This document shows positions 9,083 through 16,922 of a stretch of DNA of 64,000 bases, in pieces. The DNA is taken from NCBI GenBank assembly GCA_028691845.1, contig JAQUYL010000003.1, positions 1-64,000 on the forward strand, in the 5' to 3' direction. Every line of letters starts with the position of its first letter. Within the stretch, counting starts at the first letter, position 1. Both the position numbers and the translations under genes were made by a program. The notes below the pieces were generated by a model. That model saw nothing but the letters and a program-made list of their open reading frames with translations. It was not told the origin of the DNA and did not search any database. The stretch comes from Opitutaceae bacterium (GTDB lineage: Bacteria > Verrucomicrobiota > Verrucomicrobiia > Opitutales > Opitutaceae).

Positions 9083-9993
9083 ATCTTTCCGTCCAACTCG
9101 GCTCCTTGCAGATGCAGAATCCGGTCACTGTGGCCTCGGGCACGTTTGGCTACGGGGTGGAATACGCCCAACTCCTGGACCTGAACCGGCTGGGCGCCGT
9201 CACCGTCAAGGGCATCCGGCTCAATCCCGTCCGCGGCAATCCGACTCCCCGCACCGTCGAGGTCACCAGTGGCATGCTCAACGCCATCGGCCTGCAGGGC
9301 CCCGGTGTGGACGGATTCATCGAGAAATACTGGCCCTTCCTCCGCTCGCTGAATGTACCCACGATCATCAATATCTGGGGCACCAGCGTCGAGGAGTATG
9401 CCGAAGTGGCGCGCCGCTTCGATGCCGTGGAGGGCGTGGGTGCGCTGGAGCTGAACGTTTCCTGCCCGAATATCAAGGAGGGCGGGGCGCAGTTCGGCAC
9501 CGATGTCAACCTGCTGCGTCAGGTCGTGTCGGCTTGCCGCCAGGCGACGCGCCTGCCGCTCATCACCAAGCTGAGCCCCAACGTGCCGAACATCGCCTCG
9601 TTCGCGCGGGCGGCGGCCGAGGCCGGCAGCGACGCCCTCTCGGTGACGAACAGCGTTCCGGCCATGGCGATCGACAGCGAAACCCGCCGGCCCCGTTTAG
9701 CCAATGTAACCGGTGGCCTCACCGGCCCCTGTATCAAGCCCATCGCTCTCAAGCTGGTTTGGGAAGCGGCGCGGGCGGTGCGGATTCCGATCGTTGGCAT
9801 GGGTGGCATCCAGACCGCCACCGACGCGATCGAGTTTCTAGTCGCCGGGGCGACAGCCGTGGCGGTTGGCACGGCGAATTTCTATGAGCCCCAGACCGCG
9901 TTCCAAGTGCTGGCGGGATTGCAGGAATACATGGAGCGCCATCGCATGACTGACGTCCGCGAGCTTACCGGCAGCCTCCGGGCAGGTCCCTGA
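9079..9993 (+). CDS. pyrD: Dihydroorotate dehydrogenase B catalytic subunit
   Basis: Oxidises dihydroorotate to orotate, the fourth step of UMP synthesis, in the cytoplasm. The 304-residue FMN barrel carries NPVTVASGTFGYG at the start, LNVSCPNIKEGG with the catalytic Cys that marks class 1B enzymes, and the phosphate-binding IPIVGMGGIQTATDAIEF segment. The start overlaps the pyrK stop by 4 nt, which fixes it. A Cys rather than Ser as active-site base and the paired pyrK gene both indicate an NAD-linked heterotetramer. Confidence 0.97.
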   Translation: MNLSVQLGSLQMQNPVTVASGTFGYGVEYAQLLDLNRLGAVTVKGIRLNPVRGNPTPRTVEVTSGMLNAIGLQGPGVDGFIEKYWPFLRSLNVPTIINIWGTSVEEYAEVARRFDAVEGVGALELNVSCPNIKEGGAQFGTDVNLLRQVVSACRQATRLPLITKLSPNVPNIASFARAAAEAGSDALSVTNSVPAMAIDSETRRPRLANVTGGLTGPCIKPIALKLVWEAARAVRIPIVGMGGIQTATDAIEFLVAGATAVAVGTANFYEPQTAFQVLAGLQEYMERHRMTDVRELTGSLRAGP

Positions 9994-10587
9994 TTCGCCC
10001 GGCTGGCGCGGAACCATCTGGAAACCGCGGCAAATGACGCAGGCGGCATTGCCGGTTGGTTGCGTCGCGGTGCCGGATTTCACCCCTCGAAGGCGGCCAG
10101 CGACTCGGTCATCCCGGCCGGGCCGGGGAGGCGCCTGAGTTGCCGGGGCAGTGGGGATCACCTAGAGCGAAAGTGTACGATCTCCCTCCACACTCGTCGA
10201 CGAGTTCGGCGAGGGCTGGGACGAGATCCTGCCCCAAAGCGCGCAGGCCCACGGCCGCCTCAACCAGCACGTGGCCGACGCCAAGGGGCGGCAGACGGTG
10301 GCTCGGGACGAGGACAATGTCGGGATCAAAGTAATGACAGATGACGCCTGCGGGCCACGCTACCATGCTGTTCCATCAAGGTGAATCAGCCCAAGGGAAA
10401 CCCAAGATCTGGGCAAAAATAGCCGCCGCCGTTTTTGGCTTGTTTTTTCTTCCGGCCCTCTCACAACCTGCGCCCGCAAATCCAAACCGGGGCGGACCAT
10501 GCAAGTTTTTTCATAAATCTGCGTTTCAGTATTTGACTCTGGCTTGTTCCCCCCATTTTCGTGCAGCGGAAAACCGTACTTCTATTC
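9994..10587. other. Intergenic stretch with no recognised gene
   Basis: About 590 nt between pyrD and the acidic-tail protein gene. A minus-strand frame (10109-10366) contains the fairly protein-like stretch FDPDIVLVPSHRLPPLG and may be a gene fragment, but I cannot assign it. No terminator or RNA is evident. Confidence 0.4.
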
Positions 10588-11376
10588 ATGGCGAAAGGAA
10601 TCCCACAACTCGAATGGTGTATCGTCCGTCTCGGTTCCGACCATAATTGGTGGGTCGACGAGGTCAGCGATCCCGTGCACTGGGACGTAGATGGTCTCAG
10701 CATTATTGATCCCCGCCAGGTGGATCACATCATCGAATCGATTGATCCACTGCGTGAATTCGGCTTTGAGCCGGACATCCTCGAGCGGGCGTTCATTCCG
10801 TTTCGCATTGCCAAGGACCTCGGCAAGGGGCGCGTCCGCCTGGCCCGCGTGAAAGAGCCGCTGATCGAGTCGGAGGAGAAACTTTTTGCCCTGCCCGATG
10901 TGATCGACGATGAGAACGGCCCATTCGCCGACTTCCTCGACCACATCACCCGCCTACGCGTGAAGCTCCTCAACGACATGTTCGACTTTGAGGAAAAACT
11001 CACGGTCGACGAGGTGGAGGATCAGCTTCGCGAACAGCAGAACACAGACTTTATGGAGGGCAAAGCCGTGCATGCCTTCTATGAAATCTCCAGCATTCTT
11101 GATTTCATGCCGGAAGGATATGAAAACGAGGATGAGGAGGCCGAAGGCAAGGCCGTCAAAGCGGAAGAGGATGACGACGACCTGCCCGATATCGAAGAGG
11201 AGGAGGACGAGAAGATGAAAAACGATGCCTCGCTCCGTTGGGACGATGAGGACGACGAAAAGCACGAGGATGACGCGGACCTCGATGACAAGGAAGAGGA
11301 CTCTGAGGACGATCCGGAGGAGGACGACGAGAAGGAAATCAAGAACGCGCGCCGCTCCCGTCCCAGCAAGCGATAA
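10588..11376 (+). CDS. Conserved hypothetical protein with acidic tail
   Basis: A 262-residue soluble protein. The first about 175 residues form an ordered, mixed alpha/beta-looking domain beginning MAKGIPQLEWCIVRLGSD; I do not recognise it. From about residue 178 to 250 the chain is dominated by Glu and Asp runs (such as EEDDDDLPDIEEEEDEK) and ends with a basic patch ARRSRPSKR. Acidic tails of this kind usually bind basic proteins, metal or nucleic-acid-binding partners, but no role can be inferred here. I chose the ATG at 10588; a GTG at 10561 is possible. It is followed by a strong terminator, so it is the last gene of its transcript. Confidence 0.75.
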   Translation: MAKGIPQLEWCIVRLGSDHNWWVDEVSDPVHWDVDGLSIIDPRQVDHIIESIDPLREFGFEPDILERAFIPFRIAKDLGKGRVRLARVKEPLIESEEKLFALPDVIDDENGPFADFLDHITRLRVKLLNDMFDFEEKLTVDEVEDQLREQQNTDFMEGKAVHAFYEISSILDFMPEGYENEDEEAEGKAVKAEEDDDDLPDIEEEEDEKMKNDASLRWDDEDDEKHEDDADLDDKEEDSEDDPEEDDEKEIKNARRSRPSKR

Positions 11377-11412
11377 TCACCATTCTTTGGTTAGACTCCT
11401 TCAAGGTTGGAC

Positions 11413-11445
11413 GAGCCGCCGGTAAATCGTGCGGCTCTTTTTTTT
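11413..11445 (+). terminator. Rho-independent terminator
   Basis: GAGCCGC (11413-11419) pairs with GCGGCTC (11431-11437), followed directly by eight T residues (11438-11445). It is a textbook intrinsic terminator 36 nt after the acidic-tail protein gene and is the best terminator in the window. Confidence 0.92.
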
Positions 11446-11509
11446 CGGCCCCCGGGGCAAAGGCAGTATTGCCTCTGATCGGCGAATCCCTCACTTAGCA
11501 GGCATCCCC

Positions 11510-12115
11510 ATGTCATCCCTCCGCTTGGCCTTTTATTGCATTGTCGTCGCGGCAGTGGCTTTTCTGCCCGCCGGCTGCGCTTCCCCCGGCACGGAGGCGG
11601 CGGCAGGCGCAGGAACCAACCCCCGCGTCGCTGCCGCCAATTCCGCTCAGTTGCGTCCGGGCGACACCCTCACGGTTTCCCTTCTCGGCATTCCCGACTC
11701 CACCAACTATCCCACGCAAATCGATGATCAGGGGTACATTAGTCTGCCATATATTGGACTGATTCCGGCGGGCGGACTCACCACTTCGGAACTTTCACAG
11801 GGCATCCGGCAGACCTACCTTGCCAAGAAATTCTACACCACCATGGATGTTTCTGTGGTGGTGACGGAACGCTATGTCTATGTAGGCGGGGAAGTGCAAC
11901 GCCCGGGCCGCATCACCTGGTCGCCAGACCTCACCCTCACGAAGGCCATTCAGGCCGCCGGTGGCTTCACCCTCTACGCAAAGGAAACCAAGGTCACCCT
12001 TACGCGCGACCGCAAGGCCTATGATTTTGATTCCCGGCTCGCCCAGCGTCGCCCGGAGGAGGATCCGCTGCTTTTCCCGGGCGATTCATTGCAGGTGCCC
12101 CGCTCGCCCTTTTGA
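11510..12115 (+). CDS. Polysaccharide export lipoprotein (Wza-like)
   Basis: A 201-residue outer-membrane lipoprotein of the polysaccharide biosynthesis/export family. It has a lipoprotein signal with lipobox LPAGC near residue 20, then the export domain (LRPGDTLTVSLLGIPDSTNYPT ordering, with the conserved DDQGYISLPYIG segment) and an SLBB-type domain (VYVGGEVQRPGRI, about residues 120-190). The ATG at 11510 gives the correct lipoprotein signal; the longer frame starts inside the preceding terminator. No chain-length regulator, tyrosine kinase or glycosyltransferase genes lie beside it, so its exported polymer is unknown. Confidence 0.9.
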   Translation: MSSLRLAFYCIVVAAVAFLPAGCASPGTEAAAGAGTNPRVAAANSAQLRPGDTLTVSLLGIPDSTNYPTQIDDQGYISLPYIGLIPAGGLTTSELSQGIRQTYLAKKFYTTMDVSVVVTERYVYVGGEVQRPGRITWSPDLTLTKAIQAAGGFTLYAKETKVTLTRDRKAYDFDSRLAQRRPEEDPLLFPGDSLQVPRSPF

Positions 12116-12300
12116 GCCCGCCGTCCGATGCCCACTCCTTCGTTCCCCACGCCTGAAGGATCCCCGCCCCGCCCGGCGCCAGTCCCCAGCGCACAGCCGT
12201 TCGCTCGGTCGCAATCGCCAGAGGTCCAAGCGGGCGCCGAACTTCCCCCTCGGTCCGGACCTCTCCCGCTAGCACTGGTGGGGTTCGGTCACTCCCACCT

Positions 12301-13845
12301 ATGAATCTGCTGCGGCGAAAAACTGTAGCCTCGCTCCAGATCGAGGCCGAAGGGGAGCATCGCCTGAAGCGTGTCCTTGGACCCGTGAACCTCACGATGT
12401 TGGGCATCGGGGCGATCATCGGCACCGGCATCTTCGTTCTGACCGGTACCGTCGCCGCTCAAAACGCCGGCCCGGCCGTGATCCTTTCCTTTGTGATCGC
12501 GGGCATCGCTTCGGTTTTCGCCGCGCTGTGTTATAGCGAATTCGCGTCACTCGTGCCGATGTCAGGCAGCGCTTACACTTACAGCTACGCGACCCTCGGC
12601 GAATTCTTCGCGTGGATCATCGGCTGGGATTTGGTGCTCGAATATGCCGTCGGAGCCATCACCGTTGCCATCGGCTGGTCGGGCTATGTCGTCTCGTTCC
12701 TGCGCGATATTGGCATCGCCGTTCCGCCCGAACTTTCCGCCGCGCGCGGCACGCATCTGATTGAGATCCCCGCCTCACTCGCGGCGGACATGAACGTGAA
12801 TCCCGGCTGGCAGATGCTGGGCGAAGGTCTCGCCCGCGAGATCGCCCGGCACGGCGTCGATCTTGCCACGTTGGCCCAGGCTACGGCGGTTTTTAATCTT
12901 CCTGCGGTTGTCATCATTTTCGTGGTAACGACGATGTTGATCGTGGGCGTGAAAGAGTCGGCCGACTTCAACAATGTAATCGTTCTCGCCAAACTCGCCG
13001 TCGTCCTGCTTTTCATCGGCGGCGGCGCAAGGGCAATTGTTGCCGGCAACTGGCATCCGTTCATCCCGGCCAACACCGGCCAGGCGGGCGCCTTTGGTTG
13101 GACGGGCGTCATGACCGGGGCCGGTATCGTGTTCTTCGCATATATCGGCTTCGACGCCGTAAGCACCGCTGCACAGGAAGCAAAGAACCCGCAGCGCGAC
13201 ATGCCCATTGGCATCATCGGGTCGCTCATTATCTGCACCGTGCTCTACATCGCCGTCTCGGCCATCGCCACCGGCGTGGTGCCCTATCGCGAGCTTGACG
13301 TGCCAGACCCGATTGCGCTCGCCGCCGACCGTGCCGGCCTCGGATGGATGGCCTCGCTCATCAAACTTGGCGCGATCGCTGGCCTCTCCTCAGTGATCCT
13401 CGTGATGCTCTACGGTCAGTCGCGCGTGTTTTGGGCGATGTCGCGCGATGGGTTGTTACCACCCTTCGTGCACAAGGTGCATCCGCGTTTTTGCACCCCT
13501 TGGATTACGTCGATCTTCACGGGGGGATCGGTGGCGCTGTTTGCGGCCGTGTTCAATATTCGCGAGGCGGGCAGCCTCTGCTCCATCGGCACCTTGCTGG
13601 CGTTCGTGATCGTCTCGGTCGGCATCCTGATGCTCCGTGTCCGCCAACCCGAGTTGCGGCCGCGTTTCCGTACGCCGGCCGTGTGGTTTGTGGCGCCGGC
13701 AGGTGCCATTAGCGCCCTCTACCTCATGTTCTCGCTGCCCTGGCACACATGGATGCGGCTGATCGTATGGTTCCTTATCGGCCTTGTGTTTTATTTCGGC
13801 TACGGCGTGCGTCATTCAAAACTCAACCAGCAGCAGCAGCCCTAA
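12301..13845 (+). CDS. APC-family amino-acid permease
   Basis: A 514-residue inner-membrane transporter with about 12 to 14 hydrophobic segments. The first helix shows the amino-acid/polyamine/organocation signature GIGAIIGTGIFVLTG, helix 6 region shows FFAYIGFDAVSTAAQEAKNP, and a later loop reads VILVMLYGQSRVFWAMSRDG. These fit the cationic amino-acid transporter branch, which also includes bacterial amino-acid importers of broad range; the substrate is not certain. It is preceded by 185 nt of Pro-codon-rich, apparently non-coding DNA and converges on hemB. Confidence 0.93.
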   Translation: MNLLRRKTVASLQIEAEGEHRLKRVLGPVNLTMLGIGAIIGTGIFVLTGTVAAQNAGPAVILSFVIAGIASVFAALCYSEFASLVPMSGSAYTYSYATLGEFFAWIIGWDLVLEYAVGAITVAIGWSGYVVSFLRDIGIAVPPELSAARGTHLIEIPASLAADMNVNPGWQMLGEGLAREIARHGVDLATLAQATAVFNLPAVVIIFVVTTMLIVGVKESADFNNVIVLAKLAVVLLFIGGGARAIVAGNWHPFIPANTGQAGAFGWTGVMTGAGIVFFAYIGFDAVSTAAQEAKNPQRDMPIGIIGSLIICTVLYIAVSAIATGVVPYRELDVPDPIALAADRAGLGWMASLIKLGAIAGLSSVILVMLYGQSRVFWAMSRDGLLPPFVHKVHPRFCTPWITSIFTGGSVALFAAVFNIREAGSLCSIGTLLAFVIVSVGILMLRVRQPELRPRFRTPAVWFVAPAGAISALYLMFSLPWHTWMRLIVWFLIGLVFYFGYGVRHSKLNQQQQP

Positions 13846-14023
13846 GCCAACTGCGCGCGCCGGCATATTCGCCGGTGATCGCGAATGCCCGCCGCTTCCC
13901 TCCGTCGGAAGCACGCAGTCTCCTTGGCTCCTGCCCGGCTGCCACTGGCCGGTGGGCCCGCGCAGTCGCCAGCCCAAAATCCACGTCGCTGACCTTCTCC
14001 GCGACGGCGAGTGCCACCGCCAC

Positions 14024-14040
14024 GTCAACTAATAGTTGAC
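14024..14040. repeat. 17-bp palindrome, copy 1
   Basis: GTCAACTAATAGTTGAC, with 8-bp perfect arms around one central A. It is identical to the copies at 14141-14157 and 18960-18976. It could act as an RNA hairpin at the ends of two converging genes or as a protein-binding site. Confidence 0.7.
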
Positions 14041-14140
14041 ATGCTTCCCCTCCTCAGGATCGGGTGAGTTAAAGGGACCCTGCTTTACATTCAAACCTTT
14101 CCCAGCGATCCAGCCAGTGGCAGGCGGGGTTGTTGGCCAC

Positions 14141-14157
14141 GTCAACTAATAGTTGAC
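14141..14157. repeat. 17-bp palindrome, copy 2
   Basis: Exact second copy of GTCAACTAATAGTTGAC. The symmetry extends outward by two bases on each side (ACGTC...GACGT, then C/G), giving a 23-nt near-perfect palindrome. It lies about 47 nt past the hemB stop codon in the convergent gap. Confidence 0.7.
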
Positions 14158-14203
14158 GTGTTTCCTCTCTTCAGGACTGCGAAGCAGCCCGAAGCTGTTA
14201 ACC

Positions 14204-15217
14204 TTATTTAGCTAGTTCCTTGGCCTGGTCCTTGGCGAAGTAGGTCAGAATCATGTCGGCGCCGGCGCGCTTGATGGCGAGCAGCGACTCGCGGCGACAC
14301 TTGGCCAAGTCGAGCCACCCCAGCCGCGCGGCGGCGCAAATCTGGGCGTATTCGCCCGACACCTGGTAGGCCGCCACGGGTTTGTTCGTAGCATTGCGCA
14401 CTTCGCGAATGATGTCGAGGTACGGCCCAGCCGGTTTTACCATGATGATGTCTGCCCCCTCCTGCTCGTCCAAGCACGCTTCGATCAGGGCTTCGCGGCG
14501 ATTGGCCGGGTTGAGCTGGTAGGTGCGCTTGTCGATGTGGTGCGTGCCCGCTGCCGACGCGCTGCCCACGGCGTCGCGGAACGGACCATAGTAGGCCGAG
14601 GCAAATTTCGCCGAGTAAGCCAGCACCGCCGTGTCAGTGCGGCCTGAAGCGTCCAGCGCCCGGCGGATAGCGTTGACGCGACCATCCATCATGTCCGACG
14701 GTGCGACAAAATCCACGCCGGCCTCGGCCTGCATCACGGCCATCTCACACAGAATTTCCACTGTGCGGTCGTTGTCCACATCTGTCTTGTCCGGTGTCAG
14801 CACGCCGTCGTGCCCGTGGGTCGTGTAGGGATCGAGCGCCACGTCGGTTATGACCGTTATCTCCGGCACTGCCTTCTTTACTGCCCGCACCGCCCGCAGC
14901 ACCAGCGCTTCAGGATTAAGCGCCGCCGTACCCTCCTCGTCCTTCAGTTTGACGTCCAGCTTGGGGAACAGCGCCACTGCCGGCACGCCGAGTTTCAGCA
15001 GTTCGCGGCATTCCTTCACCAGATCGCCGAGATTGAACCGGAACACGCCCGGCATCGACGCGATGGGCTCAGGCCGCCCGTTGCCATCCACCACGAACAG
15101 CGGCGCGATGAAATCGGCCGGACTCAACACGGTTTCCTCCACCAGCGCACGGCGGCTGGCCGTGCGACGCAACCGGCGGGGACGATGGATCAAATCAAGC
15201 TTGAAGTTCTTGGCCAT
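14204..15217 (-). CDS. hemB: Porphobilinogen synthase (delta-aminolevulinate dehydratase)
   Basis: Condenses two 5-aminolevulinate molecules into porphobilinogen for haem and other tetrapyrroles. The 337-residue barrel has the two Schiff-base lysines, one in AVLAYSAKFASAYYGPF and one in GADIIMVKPAGPYLD. In the metal loop it reads DVALDPYTTHGHDG, with Asp/Ala where zinc enzymes have a Cys triad, so this is the magnesium-type form. It is transcribed away from cysS, with a 260-nt shared upstream region. hemH lies 13 kb away, so haem genes are scattered here. Confidence 0.97.
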   Translation of the reverse strand: MAKNFKLDLIHRPRRLRRTASRRALVEETVLSPADFIAPLFVVDGNGRPEPIASMPGVFRFNLGDLVKECRELLKLGVPAVALFPKLDVKLKDEEGTAALNPEALVLRAVRAVKKAVPEITVITDVALDPYTTHGHDGVLTPDKTDVDNDRTVEILCEMAVMQAEAGVDFVAPSDMMDGRVNAIRRALDASGRTDTAVLAYSAKFASAYYGPFRDAVGSASAAGTHHIDKRTYQLNPANRREALIEACLDEQEGADIIMVKPAGPYLDIIREVRNATNKPVAAYQVSGEYAQICAAARLGWLDLAKCRRESLLAIKRAGADMILTYFAKDQAKELAK

Positions 15218-15477
15218 AGGCGGTCTCTTTCAGGATATTTCCTGCATGCTGCGTATTCACACATTGTTTGGCAATGATTTGCCGCGCCGGGGTGGCGCAC
15301 CTCGAACGTGTCGCCGCAGCCGCACGACCGCATGTTGTTGTTAGTCGGCAGTTCCGACTGAATTCGGCCCCGGCTAGGATCGACAGTTCGCAACGTCTCG
15401 AACGGGACGTACAAGACGTACGTCACAAGAAAATCGTTTTACCTCCCGCCCTTTCCCCGTCTTAAGCTGCTTCGCTC

Positions 15478-16869
15478 ATGGCCATCCGACTTTACGATTC
15501 CCTGACCCGCAGTGTGAAGGAACTCCGCCGCCCCGATCCCAACGATCCGTCGGACGTCTTTCGCTTCTACAACTGCGGCCCGACGGTCTATGCGCCGGCC
15601 CACATCGGCAATTTCCGCACCTTCCTCGTCAACGACGTCATCCGCCGCCTGCTCGTGCTAGAGTTCGGCAAAGACAAGGTGACGCACGTCCGTAACCTCA
15701 CCGATGTCGACGATAAGACCATCCGGCGAGCCCGCGAGGAGAGCCGGCCGCTCGCAGCTGTCACGAAACAGTGGACCGACAAATTCCACGCCGATTGCCG
15801 CGCGCTCAACTGTCTCGATCCGCATCTCGAACCGACCGCCACCGGCCATATCGCCGAGCAGGTCAAAATGATCGAGGAGCTGATGCAGAAAGGCCATGCC
15901 TACCGCACCGCAGATGGCTCGGTCTATTTCAAGGTTTCGTCCTTCGGTGGCTATGGTGCGCTTTCCCGCGTCAAGGAGCGCGAACTCTCGCTCGGCTCGG
16001 CTCTCGCAGGCAAGCCGCAGACTGTCGACGCCGACGAGAAGGAGGATGGCAGCGACTTCGCCCTCTGGAAGGCGTGGAAGCCCGAGGACGGCCCGAACAA
16101 ATGGCCCGGCCCAGCCGACGCCGCGCCCGGTCGCCCCGGCTGGCACATCGAATGCAGCGCCATGAGCAAGAAGCATCTCGGCGACACCATCGACCTACAC
16201 ACCGGTGGCGTCGATCTGCTCTTCCCCCACCACGAAAACGAGATCGCGCAGAGCGAATGCTGTAACGGCGCGCAGTTCTCGCGCCACTGGTACCACAGCG
16301 AGCATCTGCTCGTCGACGGCAAGAAGATGAGCAAGTCTCTCGGCAACCTCTACACGCTCGACGATCTCACGGCCAAGGGCTTCTCACCGATGGCGCTCCG
16401 CTACGCCCTGCTCTCGGGCCACCCCCGCAAGCAGCTCAATTTCACATTCGATTCTCTGCACGCTGCAGAAAGCGCGCTCACGACAATTCACTCTTTCTGG
16501 CAATCGTTGCGCGGAGGGAACGGCCCTGCCGGTCATTTCGATGAAGTCGTTGCCGCGCTAAAAGATGACCTGAATGCTCCGGCGGCCCTGGGCGCTTTCT
16601 TTTCCATCGTTAAACGCGGGCCGCATGGCGTTTCGAAGGAAGCCTGCGATAAGGCACTTTTCGCCTTGGGGCTGAAACCCGATTTCGTGGCGCGTCCCCA
16701 GAAGGATGCCCCCTCTGAAATTATCGCCCTCGCTGACAAGCGCTGGGCGGCGAAGCAGGCCAAGGATTTCGCCACCGCCGACGCCCTGCGCAAGGAACTG
16801 ACCGCCGCCGGCTGGGCCATGCTCGACGGCAAGGACGGCTACAAACTCGAACCGCTGAAAAAGGCCTGA
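15478..16869 (+). CDS. cysS: Cysteinyl-tRNA synthetase
   Basis: Charges tRNA-Cys. The 463-residue class I enzyme shows FYNCGPTVYAPAHIGNFRT (zinc Cys and HIGH-type HIGN), GWHIECSAMS with the second zinc Cys, PHHENEIAQSE with further zinc ligands, and the KMSKS loop as KKMSKSLGN. The C-terminal helical domain (about 380-463) ends with a short basic tail. The length is normal. thrS follows after 53 nt on the same strand, so the two are probably co-transcribed. No clear ribosome site precedes the ATG, though the frame starts with the standard family beginning. Confidence 0.97.
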   Translation: MAIRLYDSLTRSVKELRRPDPNDPSDVFRFYNCGPTVYAPAHIGNFRTFLVNDVIRRLLVLEFGKDKVTHVRNLTDVDDKTIRRAREESRPLAAVTKQWTDKFHADCRALNCLDPHLEPTATGHIAEQVKMIEELMQKGHAYRTADGSVYFKVSSFGGYGALSRVKERELSLGSALAGKPQTVDADEKEDGSDFALWKAWKPEDGPNKWPGPADAAPGRPGWHIECSAMSKKHLGDTIDLHTGGVDLLFPHHENEIAQSECCNGAQFSRHWYHSEHLLVDGKKMSKSLGNLYTLDDLTAKGFSPMALRYALLSGHPRKQLNFTFDSLHAAESALTTIHSFWQSLRGGNGPAGHFDEVVAALKDDLNAPAALGAFFSIVKRGPHGVSKEACDKALFALGLKPDFVARPQKDAPSEIIALADKRWAAKQAKDFATADALRKELTAAGWAMLDGKDGYKLEPLKKA

Positions 16870-16922
16870 AGCCGCCCCTCCTCGCTCCTTCCCTCCTGAC
16901 TCCTCTCTCCTCCCTTTCCGCC

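Larger units (their letters stand above)
13846..14203. other. Convergent gap with two palindromic repeats
   Basis: 358 nt between the ends of the permease gene and hemB. It contains two exact copies of a 17-bp palindrome 117 bp apart, each followed by a similar C/T-rich sequence (CTTCCCCTCCTCAGGA and TTTCCTCTCTTCAGGA). No gene is seen. Confidence 0.6.

Noticed and set aside
8586..9887. 433-residue plus-strand frame across pyrK and pyrD
   Set aside because: A shadow frame with Arg/Ser/Pro-rich composition; both real genes are in other frames.
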